From contig OW203763.1 in the NCBI GenBank assembly GCA_934045905.1, positions 22,743,108 to 22,807,107 of the forward strand: a DNA stretch of 64,000 nt. The letters run 5' to 3'. A program made the position numbers and the translations under genes. This document shows positions 26,601 to 39,371 of this stretch, piece by piece. The notes under the pieces were generated by a model, which was not told where the DNA came from, ran no database searches, and saw nothing but the letters and a program-made list of their open reading frames with translations. This DNA comes from Leuctra nigra (taxonomy: Eukaryota; Arthropoda; Insecta; Plecoptera; Leuctridae). Each line of letters starts with the position of its first letter. The stretch's first letter is position 1.

Positions 26601-27650
26601 GAAAATCGTTACATACAAAATAATCAAATCTCTGTTGAGAACACTACTATATTTTTTTGGTCAAAACTGGACCGTTTTTATATTTTTAACCGAATTCACA
26701 AATATCATAATAAAGCATATCACAAGGCTCGTTTTGTTGTCACCTATTGTTTACTCCTTTAAAATGGGCCCATTTATCAACCGGGACCATATTATACAGC
26801 TTTTATCTACAATTATGATTGGAGTCTCTATAGTTCTGCCCTTTTGTTCATGCAATTTTCATCCGTGTTTTATTATTACTCTGTGTATAGCTGTTAATTC
26901 CAACCAATGCTGCCAGCGGGTCGTGTGTTTTAAGCCTATCCAATACAATTCGTCAATTCGTGGAGAGGATTTTGGTAGGTTGGAATCTATTTATTTTTGG
27001 GTTCCGTGTTTGTACAAATGCAAGCCTACTACAGCTTGTAGGCTGGCCCAGAGCCTACAAAACCGCGCCAGCTGAAGAGTTATTTGCTGATGTCAAATGA
27101 ATTGAGGTGCCAAGTAAATCGTAGTTCTCTCTCTTTTTTCCCCGCTCTCCCCTATTCAGCGTCAAGAGTAACTTCCTACGATCTTAAAGGGATGAAAATA
27201 GCAGGAGGGATCACAATACTAAGCTAAAAGGCAGAGTTTAAAATTAAACATGGAGATACAAATAATACGAAAAAAATGTTGCGTCGAAATGAGTAAAAGT
27301 TTAAATTAATTGGATTGAATCTCAGCACATTTGTTTTTGTTAAAGTGATCTAAATTATTATCGTGAGACAAAAGAATTGTTCAGAATTTTACGTTTTTTT
27401 GTTATTTTTTGGGGGGGTATATAAACGTGCGAGGTTGGTGTTAACGTGGGTAAAAGTCGATATTGTTAGGGGTGTACATGTGATTTTTGAACAGTATACA
27501 TGCCACGCTGGTTGTAATTATTTCGTGTAACTTCGTAAAATATACCCCCCCGCGCAAAACACATACTGGGTATAGAACTTTCATGTAGCCACCGAAAGCC
27601 AAAATAATTAATGGGGTTTGGGGCCGCTTTTATTTATTATGAGGTTTTTG
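20600..27650. other. Intronic sequence, no gene recognised
   Basis: Seven kilobases of AT-rich DNA with a G10 run (20834-20843) and the 23-bp duplication. The longest open frame, 26599-27075 (+, 158 codons), encodes hydrophobic Ile/Leu/Phe-rich stretches as random AT-rich DNA often does, and no family is recognisable. Near its end AGCCTAC and GTAGGCT form a small hairpin (27022-27043). Confidence 0.5.
22370..22420. repeat. Perfect 23-bp tandem duplication
   Basis: The unit starting GTGCCATGATTTAGAAAG occurs twice (22370-22392, 22393-22415) and is followed by a GTGCC partial. Perfect identity suggests recent slippage. Confidence 0.9.
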
Positions 27651-27657
27651 GCGGCGC

Positions 27658-27677
27658 GGGGGGGAGGGGGGGGGGGG
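27658..27677 (+). repeat. G7-A-G12 tract
   Basis: Two long G runs split by one A, next to GGCGGCGC. Potentially quadruplex-forming. Confidence 0.8.
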
Positions 27678-27742
27678 TAAACCAGTCAATAAAGTTCCTA
27701 CTACTACTTTATGAACAGCACGCGATGCTATGCCATATAGAC

Positions 27743-27805
27743 CTATTGTTTATTAACTAAATTAAATATTGTATTTATCACCTGTTAATGTGTAATAAAC
27801 AATAG
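27743..27805. repeat. Perfect 13-bp inverted repeat with 37-nt spacer
   Basis: CTATTGTTTATTA (27743-27755) and TAATAAACAATAG (27793-27805) are exact complements. Outside them ATAGA/ATA bases extend weak pairing. The total of 63 nt is close to the size of a short pre-miRNA hairpin, but the loop is large and the stem short. It may be a cruciform or foldback remnant. Confidence 0.55.
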
Positions 27806-27809
27806 ATAT

Positions 27810-30660
27810 ATAATTATTGTACTGTCAGTAAGGCCTGTTGAGATAAATTAGACACCTCATTATTGCATTGAATTGATGTACTCATGTCCAGTACTTAGTG
27901 TGCGAGCAATTGTTGCATTGGTTTACATACTAGAATGAGCACACTTCTGGGGATGGAAATCAAGGCTCGTGGTAGAACAAAGCTTTGACGAGAGACGTAG
28001 AAAACCTACCCAAGCTTTTACGATACCCGAAATTGTTGACAAGAACAATACTAACCCTTGAAGCTTCCTATTGAACTGGGAAATAAATCTTCACTTCCTA
28101 AAAAAAACATTGAATTTCGTTCTTTGCTTAAAAAAGAGAAAGCGGAGGGAATAGCGTGGCACAATAGCATGGAAAAATTAAGGGAAGCTAATAAATCCAT
28201 CCACTGTGAATTGTGCAATAAAGAATGTTTTTTTACAAAAAAAACTTCTTTAACGTGAAGTTGAAAGGGTGGTAAAAGTTAACTTTTTGTGGAAGGTATT
28301 TTAGAAAGTTTTTAGACAATAATAGCAACAAACGCATGGTTGTTGGTACCTGTACATAGAAACCTTTTTACTCGACGGCACGAATATCATTTCATCGCTG
28401 GTACATGGTAGAGCGCTCTGCGGGGCCCGGGGTGGCGTTTTGGGGCGGATGGAAGGGTGGAAAGGGAAGGCATTCATTAGTAGAGAATCTCTGGTTTCTC
28501 ACTAACCGTGAATTATATCCGTGTGTCGAATGCTAGACGAGCGAGAAGCGTTTATTCTTGTGATAACGAGAAGAACAGAGATATCTAACGCTCATAATAA
28601 GTGGGGGGTGGGGGCAGTGAAAGTAGACGAAGAACTTTTGAAAACGGAAATCGAAAATAGTATTGTGGCTTTCGATAAACCTTATACCCGAAAAAGCCTA
28701 ATTTAAGTGCGATTCCTGTTCTTGAGGCGAAAATCGTGAAATTTATGGATGGGTTCGTAATTTTAAACAAACGAATGAACTTTGTTCAAATCTAAAGCTC
28801 AACTTTTTTTTTCTTTACTTTTCAAGAGTTCTATCTTCGAATCATGAAAGTTTCAACTTTTCTCCAAAGGGCTATCCACTATTGGCTGTGCAAAGGCAAT
28901 AGATAAAGACAAAAAATGCGAAAAGCGTTATCGTGTTAGGATAAAAGCTAAGATGAAGGAAGTAAGGAAGTTTTTTTTTGAGATCATAAATAACAACTTT
29001 TCATTGAGCCAAAAAGTTTTGGTTGCTATACCAATTGTCTGCAGGCCTATAGCTCAAGCTTAATGTAATAACGATATCGATGTAGGTCTAAGAAATATTC
29101 ATTTGTGGTCGCAATTCCTCCTTCCAGCCAAACGAGCAGATTTTCGGTATAGAGCGACGATGTTTTTGCTCTTGTACTGTGGCGGGGGCTAACTCTGGGT
29201 CTAGCAAATGCATTATGGATCTTAACACTGGACCGAGTTAACACATTCACGAGCCCGAGCCACATTCATTTCATGACCACATTCAAATATGGAACCTCAT
29301 TACTTTGGCTGTCTTCTAATTCTCATTGTTATACACTGACTCTATAACTGTGTGTTTTGCTACCGACACAAAACAAAATTACCTACTCTCGAAATACAAT
29401 TTAAATTTCAAATTTCACTTCTCAATTATTTATTGGTACAAAATCGTGGATATAAAACTTGTATTGCCTGGAAGCTTAAAAAGCACGAGTCAAATTGAAT
29501 AAATGAAAAGTGGTAATCATAAACTGCGTAGACCGGCATACAGAATTGAAAAGAGGTACCTAATTAAGAAACGGAGGCATACAGAAAATTTAGCAGGTGT
29601 AGGGACAAGTTACCTCTATACGTGATAAATAAAAAGTCTATAATAAATATTACTAAATTCCAACTACGTACGCGAATAAGTTGCTAAGCGATGTACTTAG
29701 TTATTTATTATGAAACACACGTGCGTAATTTCTACTTACGAAGAGTTTAATTCCATTCAATTCTTCTTTTTTCTGAATTATTTTTGCGCTCTAAATACAT
29801 AAAGAGCAAATATCGCATCGCTACAGCGCCATTACTCGTTCCTGCATTTTCTGAACCCATTTCAAATACCGTGGATAAATGGCTTACACATCTACGAGAT
29901 TGGTTTCCCTCTTTTAAATATATTTAAATTTCAATCGAGTGGGGGGGGGGGGGGGGGAGCGTAAGAGGTACACTCATTTACATTGAATGTGGCACCTCAA
30001 CAAATACAGATGGATTACTGATGATTATCAATGCCATTGGTTATTTTTGGAATGGAAAAACTAACAAAAAAGAACCTAGTCGAGGGGATGGCTGGCTATA
30101 ATGACACCTTTTATTTCAACAAGGCTAAATGTATTCACTCTCTGCTATATTGATTTGGTGATTGGATGTTTTTTTGTGTGTTACTTTTCTCGTTCGTATT
30201 GTTAGTCCCATTTTTCAAGAGATTTCTCGCTATAGCACTCAACAGCATTAAAGAAGGCACCCACCTCTTTGCATCCCTTTTACATATATTACACAAATTT
30301 CCACCCCCCTCCACCCCAAGCTCCTCACGAAAATAGAAAGCAAACTGAAAAAGAGTACACTCGCGAAACATCTAAAAAAAAAGAAAACGGCTTCGCAAAC
30401 TTCTAAAGGACAATCAGGATATGGCAAAGAACAAGAAATGTATATTGTAAGGGTGAAAAGCATACTGGCCTACAATTGAAATAAACGCTATTTTCTCCTC
30501 GCTGTTATTCATATATTTCTTACGTCATTCCATTCTGTACCGATCCTTTATTGAGGTGTCGCCAATGCTTTTCCGAACTACTTTCGCCATTTCTTTATAT
30601 TATATTTCTTTTTGTTATCTTTCTGCGGTTACGAGAAAACTCATTCTTTTCCCCTTCACA
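27810..30660. other. Intronic sequence, no gene recognised
   Basis: An open frame at 28058-28258 (+, 66 codons) contains HCELCNKECF, which resembles the start of a C2H2 zinc finger but stops before any His pair. It could be a transposon remnant, and the evidence is weak. GC-rich patches occur at 28410-28450 and 28600-28620. Confidence 0.45.
29941..29957 (+). repeat. G17 homopolymer
   Basis: Uninterrupted G run in AT-rich sequence. Confidence 0.85.
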
Positions 30661-30663
30661 TAT

Positions 30664-30670
<7 letters not shown>

Positions 30671-30740
<70 letters not shown>
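30671..30740 (+). repeat. (GA)35 microsatellite
   Basis: A perfect GA dinucleotide run, continued by an interrupted purine tail to about 30758. It provides many overlapping GAGAG sites, the target of GAGA factor and Pipsqueak in flies. Repeat-length open frames cross it on both strands but encode only Arg-Glu or Leu-Ser runs, so they are not counted as genes. Confidence 0.95.
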
Positions 30741-30748
<8 letters not shown>

Positions 30749-30841
30749 AAGAAAAAAAACTCCTGGTATATTTCCCCGAGAAATTCCTCCGCTTGGTTTA
30801 TTTCGTTCATCCCTCTTACCAGCGCCATGCCTGATCGTTCT

Positions 30842-30990
30842 TTCTCGCGCAATGCCTCTCCCCCACCCCCACCCTTCCCGGACCACCCCCAAAAACCCGG
30901 CGCCCCCCTCGCGCCCCCCCCCCCCCCCCCTCCTGCCGGCGTCGGAGGCAAACAACTGACGCCCGCTATTGAACGGATATCGCTCTCAAC
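30842..30990. other. GC-rich, C-run-containing segment beside (GA)35
   Basis: This stretch includes C17 (30914-30930), CCGGCG and several CpGs, unlike neighbouring DNA. GCGCCATG lies just before it at 30822-30829. It may be a CpG-rich regulatory patch or low-complexity sequence. No gene was recognised. Confidence 0.45.
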
Positions 30991-31474
30991 GCACCCAACG
31001 GCGATGTCTTCAACTATTATACGCTTCCATAAAATACACAAAACAAACTTCAAAGAAGCTTCGCATCAACATCGAACACAATTCAAATAAAGAAGGGGGC
31101 ACACAAACACAAATACATACACAAGAATAAATATATTTATATCGCGGTTTAGATGGCTGTGAATGTTTGGAGAATAGTCACAACAACTCAAAATCTGCGT
31201 GGTTCACATTTAACGATAGGCAGTTTACGTCAATAGGACCCAAGAATAAATGTGAATCATACGTGATATGTTATCTTCCAAGTCGGAACCCATTTTTGCC
31301 CTTTCATTTTCAAGATTTTGACTTTTAGTGGTGTGATATGTGTTCTAATTGTTGATGCCAGACTATGCCCAAGCAAAAATCAATGTAACGAAGGCTATTT
31401 AAATGTCACAAAAGTGTATATTTAAAATGTGTTTACTTATTAGATTTTAATCGATTATGACACTGCACATTATT

Positions 31475-31552
31475 TTCTGCTCCCATCGGGATTCGAACCC
31501 ATCTTCGTTTTGAAATAAGCAGTGGTGACCGTTGGCTAACAGATATGCTAAA
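31475..31552 (-). mobile_element. tRNA-derived Pol III-like sequence (SINE head or decayed tRNA)
   Basis: On the minus strand, TAGCCAACGGTC (31527-31538) resembles an A box and GGGTTCGAATCCCG (31487-31500) is a perfect B box, 26 bp apart. The T-arm is followed by ATGGGAGCA like a tRNA acceptor end, but the 5' side does not pair with it, so this is not an intact tRNA. A tRNA-derived SINE fragment is the best reading. Confidence 0.45.
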
Positions 31553-33883
31553 AAGATTCTACATCATATTTGTTGTATTAAAATTTAATAATAATGTCAT
31601 TAAATACCAGATGTTTTTATCGCAAAATAACACTGATGACATACCCTCTAAACTGCAATAACCAGATAAAAACATTCTAAAAGAATAATACCTATTCTAA
31701 ACAAAATATTATTATAGTATAACTAATTATATTAAAATACAAAATGCATTACAACCTTTGATGCCTCTGGATAATGATTCGTAAAGACATAACACAATTT
31801 CTGTACCCCTTAAAAAACCGACTACCTATATATAAAAAATGTGATCATGAATATAATTATATCAGAAGATCACATTGAAAACTCATATCTAAAAGATTTA
31901 AGACCTCATTTCGATCCACAAAATGAGAAATAATCTATCACAACCACCTTGCTACTTTATCCTGTATACCCTTACCATTGGCACCCCCAAAACACCCTGC
32001 AGCTAAATTCCCCTAATCTCTTGTTAACTCGTCCGTGATATCACCTCGCCTACCCCCTCTTCTATATTATGGTTTAATAACCCCTCTCTCTCTCTCTCTG
32101 CCCCCCAGACCCCCTCCATCCTTAATTTGAAGAGCATTCCGCGACCTTACCCAATGATCTGACGATCTACCCTTCCCTCTTTCATCGTTCCCCATTCCTT
32201 CACAGCTTCCGATTTGTCGCCTCTTGTCCACATCTTTACGACTGTCGTTGTAAGTGTCAGTAAAGTGCACTCACATAGTGTCTATTAAATGTCGATTTGC
32301 CCTTTCTGTAATCACTAATCACTGACTTTGGGAAACTTGTCAACAGAATGGGTGTAGAAAGCTTTATACAATCGTCACATACCCCTTTTTATTTTATTTT
32401 GTAATACATCGAAAGGATAAATGAATCGCTTCCCACCATAAAAGCTTGACGGTGGAAATAAGTAACTCTCAATAATTTTTCAGAAGAAACTTTACAAATA
32501 TGCACATGGAATAATGCATACTGAAACAAAGTATAAAAGAATGCAAATAGAAATGATTTGTGGCTTGGCCGCGGCTTGCTAACGCTCATCTGGACAACAA
32601 CAAATATCAATAACGTGATTCACAGGTCAGCATCCTCCATGGCACCTGTGCTGTATTCGACAATCAATTTAGACAGCCTTACTCATCGGCATATCAATGG
32701 CAGTGAAGGTCTTCTCAGAATTGAAAGAGTGATTTTAAAACGTATTTAAAATGCCAACAGTTCCTAGGTTCAAGTTCCTTGTTGAATCGTCAATGACAAA
32801 AGCACCGAACTATGCTATTTTCGGTGACAAACGTTGCAGGTTGTAAAGTGATAAGGGTTGGATATCAGTTATCACATAATACACTGTTATCATCATTACA
32901 TTTATCATTGAATGTCAAAATGACACGATCATTCATTTTAGTGAACTTCCAAATTAACACTCAACCAAGATGCACGGGAAATTTGGACGTAATGAACTGA
33001 AATCCCATTAATTTCAACCCCTCATCATTTAACAATGCATACCTAGACAAGTATGTTAATGGAATTAATTGCAAATTACAACAATAGTTGTTTATAAATC
33101 GTCTTGGATTGTTATGGGAGATGATATTTCAGAGCTAATCTACCAATGAAGTCGATCTTTCTACTTGGGGACCGGAGACAATTTCTTCCCCTTCTTGTGT
33201 CCCAGGGTTTATAATTTGAGAGGGTGGGATGAGATGAAGGGACCTTGTGATCTCATGACAAGCCCCCCGGTGTCACCCCAACGCCCTTTCAACCCCATCA
33301 CACATACACACTCACCCACACACACATTCCACAGCTGGCAATGCAACTGGTACTCATAAACAATGACACTTAGTTGGAGTTAAGGGACTTAAAATATCTT
33401 GCGCTTCCGATATTTTCATAGGTTTTTATGTATTTCCGTTCGTTCTTCTTTATTATGTTTGCTTTTTAGTTTATTAATACCGCGGTTAATTTTTTCTAAC
33501 TTGCATTTGTCAATGACATGTGTTTTTTTTTATGAAGAACGCGATAATGTTTTATACCACACTCGATAAATAATTATCAGATTGATTTAATAAAAATATC
33601 ATTTCATCTGTCAAAAAAAGATGATTTACCTTTTATAAAACCTTCCCCTTGCGAATTCAGCTATCAAAACATTCGATTCACTTATACTATATGATAATGA
33701 TATTTAGAAGAATGCAAGGATTTTGGTATGTATTTTTTTTTGCCCGGAGAGCTTTTACACGCAACGGGGGATGCTTTGGGTGTGCTTTCCTTGAGGTTCC
33801 GGCTTTACTGTAAAGCTCTTTCTAAAATCGCATAAGCTGAAACTTTTGCCAAGAAATCTACCGCATAAAGTTATCCCTATACG

Positions 33884-33970
33884 TATATATATATATATAC
33901 ACACACACACACTCTACACAAGTTAAAAAGGAACCAACTCGCACACGTGTATGTGTGTGTGTATGTGTGT
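33884..33970. repeat. (TA)n(CA)n facing (TG)n, inverted dinucleotide repeats
   Basis: TA and CA runs (33884-33912) are separated by about 35 bp from a TG-rich run (33947-33970). The CA and TG runs are complementary and could pair in single-stranded form. Confidence 0.8.
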
Positions 33971-36900
33971 TCTAGATATGCTTAACGTGTGAAAACCAAA
34001 ACTTCGTACCCCAAACCCTCCCTTAACAATAAGTTTTGGATTCATGAAACGAGTACGCGCTCCGGTTGCGTAGCAGCGAAAACTTGAATAAAATGAAAAG
34101 CCCTCTTAAAGCAAACTATAAAATGATCTTTGCTTCCCATTTACGTATTCTGTTTTCAAAGTTTGTGATCCCACAAAATGGGCACGACTGCAAGGAGGTA
34201 TGCTATATATATATATGTTTGCTTTTTGGAGTGCATAGGAAATTTTGTATTCATTCCCATTCAGTGCACTGCATTTTGGAGTTTATATGAATCTTTGGTG
34301 CATAAGATGTGTAAATTAAGGGTTTACGAAAGATTAGATAGCCAAATGTTGCACCAGATCACCGTCGTTTAGCCAGATATAGCTATAACGTAGATCGATT
34401 TATTTTAAACTGCAGAACGGCATGATGATTAAGAATGTAATTTATGCTTTACGCATGGACATATGCAAAACTCGTTATTGCAACGATTAATAAACTGGTA
34501 TCGAAGATTCAATTATGTCCCAATTATGACTTATTATTTAGAAGCAATTTAAAACTTTAAGTGAAATATTTGATAAGTCAGATATTTAACTTAATCCTTT
34601 GATTTTATATGAAATAGTCGACGAAATAATGGAAAAACATGTTTCGCCTGTGGCACCCACATAAGTTAAGAATTTTCTATTCATTTTGTAAAGTATTTTA
34701 CATCCAACCATTCATTTTCTTGAACTGCACAGTATGTCATGCAAAATGAATTGCATTACTTTTTATTTAAACAAAACGAAATTGCATTTTCGTGTCTAAC
34801 GCGAAAAGAAATGTACTTTTTATTTTCCTTTCGTTTCTCTATATCTATGAAAATGTACGTAGTTCGGCCATTCTGTGTGTTATTCCTATGATGGATATCC
34901 ATCACATGAAGACATCATTATGACAAGGTTTTTCATGGCTTCGAGGCATTGAATATAAGCTGTATATAATTACATTGATTATAAACTCATTTCAAATGCA
35001 AAATACCCGCCCATGTAAGTTTTTGAACTGTGCCAGGCCTGGCCAGGCATCTTTGTTTCTCAAACAGCAATGGCGGTTGCTACATGGGAACATACATGTT
35101 CAAGAGTTTCAATGTCGATAAGGAGATTGGATACGTAACTTCATTATAGGAATCATGCGAAATTGATCTTTCGTAGTTTTGATGAAAATACCTAATGATA
35201 GGAGATAATTTCATGGTATTATTTTTTGTATGATCCGTCTATATTACATTTTAAGAACGTTTTAAATATGAAATTTTGAAATTTGATCGCAACCTGCTAT
35301 CACAAACTTTGAAAAAAACATAACGCAGAAACATTTCATCTATAGGTAAAATTACAAAAAGGAAATGCATATTCAATACAAAGTATAAATATTGGTAAGT
35401 TATTATTTTTCAAGTTTATTCTAAAATGATATGCGTCTAGAATTTGACTGGGATATTTGACACGTTTATAGAATTGGCAATGATGATGCCAAAGTCGCAT
35501 CGTGTTCCAATGCCTTAAAAATAAATACATTGATTTCAACAATACACACTATAGTAACGTACGTTCAATGACACCAGATGTTTGATTGTTGAAAAAATCA
35601 CGTATAAAATCTGTTCATGGCGATAAAATCAGTTTTTGTTTGCATTGCACTAAATGTGGTAGGGTATGGATTGGTAGGGAGTATATAATTTTGTGGTAAT
35701 TGATTTGGAATATGCAAAAGTAGTCCTATTGTCTTCTAGTATATAAATTAGAGTGAAGTTGGCTTTCTATACACTATATTAAGATATATAATCATGTTTA
35801 CTAGACAGTATACAAACCACTATGCAAAATAACATTAGATCAGGACCTATATCTAAGAGTATTAGATTAGTAAATAAATAATGGCACTAACTTGAATTAA
35901 TGATTGGCAAGTTGCAATGTAATTTGCTTGTTTCTAGTTTAGTGTTGAGTCTGAATTGAGTTGTAACTTTGGATTCTAATTGCTAAATAATTGTAATTAC
36001 TTTAAACCTCATGCCATGTACGAAGTGAGAGCCCCTAAACAATGTCGTTTGCCTTTTATTTAACTTTATTGATGTCCGTTTATTTAAAAAAAAATATATT
36101 ATTGTTAATATTATTATTTAATAATACATGTTCGGTATGGATATAAAAGAATAGAAGCTGATCTAGCCAATCCAGCAATTTCTTGACAAGTAAAACTGCA
36201 TTTTTTCAAATTCTTACAGACCACACAAGATGCAAGCATCTTTCTGGCTCCTCCTTACAAATACTCCCTGCCTTGAAAGAATATATCAAACCACGTTCTT
36301 ATAGGCGACCTGTTTGATAGGTTCCAAAATGATTTCGCTTAAAACAATGCTCATTTTCAAACCCAATGAAAATGAAACGAAATTTTATGAGGAGTGAAAA
36401 TAACAATATCAATCACGAAGGTGGATTTTATGGTTGTATTGTTTCACTGTTATACTAGTTTTCGATTGATGTAAAATAGATAATGTTGAATGACAAAAAC
36501 GTGAATCGCTATCGGATGCTGGGGTTTGTGTAGCAGCAATGAAGTGGAACCGTCAAAGGAAATTGTTCGTTTACGATTAATCATTACAATTGAGTTTTGA
36601 GGATTTTCGTTGTGTTCGATATGAATGTTATTCGTTTCGTTTGAAACTAGGATAAAAAGGGGAGATTTTATTATAACTTTTGTGATAAATTAATTTTGAA
36701 CCTCGGTTCATGAATGATTTCAGAGTAGGTATAATATGACTTTGGAAACATTTCTTTTCATTGAGGTACAACTTTTGGGAAATTGTAAAAAAATATCTAA
36801 TGATTGTTGGTATTGATAACAAAACAAGACAAGTAGTTCTTCCTTGCTTGCGAAATTCAAGATACATTTTCATATTTCTTCACTGCATAATTTTCAAAAA

Positions 36901-37880
36901 TTATAAATAAAAATGCAGATGTGCATGTTATGTTATGTAAGAAAATGTGTAGGTACAAGAAGTTCCATTCGTTCCCGCAATTTGGAGTCAATTTACAAAA
37001 AGTCGACCTGTCACTTTTCTTTGTGAAATATTCCTAAACATCATTTAATATTCGTTACCATTTCTCGTTTACAGAAGTCTCTAAAGAGAGGTCAATAAGC
37101 ATTTCCTTTTGATTAATACATTTTAAAGATCTCATTTGATTTGCTTTGATCCATAAAGTAAGTGTTTTCCACCTTACTATTTTATCACGTTGATTTTCAT
37201 CGCCAAAGGTTCGAAGGTAAACACGGAATAAGGAATTGGTGTAGAAGGGGGTTAGAGTGAAGGGGGTGTGGGGTTAAGTAGGATGGGTTAAGTATGCCCT
37301 TACGGGATGAAAATGTCGCCGTGGGTGCAGTGAAAACCGACTGTATAGAAGCGATTTTCTCGATCTTTGAGTCGAAAAGCGAGAAAAATACTCATCGAAA
37401 ATGTTATTACACCGTAAAACTGAACAGTTTTCCCATTTCCCTCCTCCCTCCCCCCTCCTTCCACAACCCTATACCTTTCGCTTTCTCGCCGCACCATTTC
37501 CCAAGCTGCCAATTGAAGAGTGGTAAAATTCTATCGAAAGTAAATATACACACTCACGCCTTTCAACTAGGTTATAAAAAACAGTGATTGAATGATTTTG
37601 AGTTACTACAAGTGAAACATAGTTTATAGATATCTGTCGTATGTCAAATTGACATCAGTTATGAGGAAAAATAAACAGCAGAGGAGAGCAATGCTTCGGA
37701 CTTATTTAAATACAATTCGATGTCCATTTTCGATAAAAACAGGCAGTCATAAAGTACGTAGCACACTCTCATAAAAATCCATATGTCGTCAAATTTTTGA
37801 CTCATCCAGCTCTCGTATTTTTTATTTTTAGAAAAAAAAGAGTTTAAACCGTTTTTGCAATTTGTACCTAGTGACGTGAT

Positions 37881-37981
37881 CCCCCCCCCCCCCCTGATCA
37901 CCTCTTCCCACCAACATAAACAACCGGGACGCAGTGTATTTACATGGGGGGTACTCTGCCCGCGGGGGGGGGGGGGGGGGG
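37881..37981. repeat. C14 and G18 homopolymer pair
   Basis: C14 at 37881-37894 and G18 at 37964-37981 are inverted homopolymer tracts 69 bp apart, with another GGGGGG at 37946-37951 and CAAAGGGGGG after the G18. In transcripts they could form a strong G:C stem. Confidence 0.85.
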
Positions 37982-38103
37982 AGCAGCAAAGGGGGGCAAC
38001 GTGTTTGCGGTTCAGGAATTTATCGTTGGCCAGTAGCACAAATGATTTATTGAGAAAACCGAATAACACATCTATCGTTGTGTATAAACACCAACGTGCA
38101 TAG

Positions 38104-38165
38104 GCGCCATGGGATTAGAACCACGAGGACAATTATATGCCATCCGTTGGACAAGTGTTGCTGTA
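38104..38165 (-). mobile_element. tRNA-like B-box sequence (possible SINE fragment)
   Basis: The minus strand has GTGGTTCTAATCCCATGG (B box, complement of 38109-38126) preceded by CTTGTCCAACGGATGG, a typical anticodon-arm-like segment of tRNA-derived SINEs. No full cloverleaf can be drawn. Confidence 0.33.
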
Positions 38166-39371
38166 TAGTGTAACGCGGTATATCGGGGTGTATTGCTTAT
38201 GCATTCTGATCACCACATATTCAGAATGATCGGTGATATTGTGTAATATTTCATTTCCTCTGTGAAATAAATGGGTACCGACTAGTGTTCGTCTCTAATG
38301 GAATAATGGATTACTTTTGGTCCTTGCATTCTGATCGTACTGTCTTCATAGATATTCTCTAGATGTATCCATGACGCAAGCTTTTCGCGGGACCAAAATG
38401 ATTTATAGATCGTGGAAAAACACGTACATCAAGCTTATAATCAACTGAAAACGGCGAACGTAGGCATGGATAAAGATAAAAAAGTAGGGGAGAAATGAAA
38501 CTAACTGCATATGATAGATAAGCCCCATTTTATCTGAAGAGACATCTCGAATTGTCTACGATATTTTATTTTATACTTCTCTCCATATATATACATTTTA
38601 CTTTTCCACTCTGGCGAATTTTTCCACGTTTAGTTTATTGTATGGTGGGGCATCTCTTAAGTTTTTGGGGGTTGCTAAGTTACAACCAATCGGGGAGATG
38701 TGGACATAGGAATTGTCTACATAGATGATCTTTGTAACCGAGGACATTCAAAGTAATTTATAGTGATGCTTTCCAATAATAAGACATTTTCTTGTTAGCT
38801 TTTGGTACATTTAGTTTTAATCTTGTGAAGAGATAAAGCGTGTTGTTTATTTTGTATGGCTCTTGATCATTGCGATTGATTCTTTTGGTGATAACAAAAC
38901 ATTAAATGTAAGGAGATGAGAAAAAGTATTTCCTAAAATCATTAATGTTGCCACAAAATTGCACCAAAATTATAGACTTTGATGTAGATTTTCTATTTTC
39001 TATATTATATCTATTTTTCTATATTTTCTATGTTAATTTTTTAACTGCCCGCCCCAGCACAGTACATCTATAGTTTATCCGTACATTGCCTTCAAACGTC
39101 CAAATTTAGCAACCAGGTATTTGACAATTCACACGTATTTTTGTTGTACCCACCCCAAATTATAGTTTGAAGTCAACACTTGTTCTTTGTCTTATACACT
39201 TGATCATTAGAATGATTAGTTGGCTTTGTGTATAGAGTGATTATGTAATTTAAGTAATGCACAATAACAATCTTTGTCATTAAAGAATATAATAATATCA
39301 ATTAATTAACAATTAATTATACCCCATCCAACTAAAGTCGGGTTGGGGGGTGGAGGTAGCTCCACCTTCTT

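Larger units (their letters stand above)
31560..39310. other. Intronic sequence, no gene recognised
   Basis: AT-rich apart from the repeats listed separately. ATGGCGGTTGC at 35070-35080 is a PHO/YY1-like core. A CT-rich tract lies at 37432-37462. A minus-strand open frame of 136 codons (37659-38069) crosses the C14/G18 tracts and is not credible as a gene. Confidence 0.5.

Noticed and set aside
26599..27075. A 158-codon plus-strand frame with hydrophobic segments
   Set aside because: The composition is what AT-rich DNA gives by chance, with no recognisable family, no splice context and no supporting neighbours.
28058..28258. A 66-codon frame with a CxxC pair resembling a C2H2 zinc finger
   Set aside because: The frame stops before any His pair and has no partner exon that I could see. 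At most it is a decayed transposon fragment.
30551..31090. Frames of up to 179 codons through (GA)35
   Set aside because: They consist largely of Arg-Glu or Leu-Ser dipeptides from the microsatellite, and several frames are open at once.
31475..31552. Functional tRNA gene
   Set aside because: A and B boxes are present, but the 5' acceptor strand does not pair with the 3' one and the anticodon arm is not intact.
37659..38069. A 136-codon minus-strand frame
   Set aside because: It is held open across the C14 and G18 homopolymers, which encode Gly/Pro runs. It is not credible as a gene.
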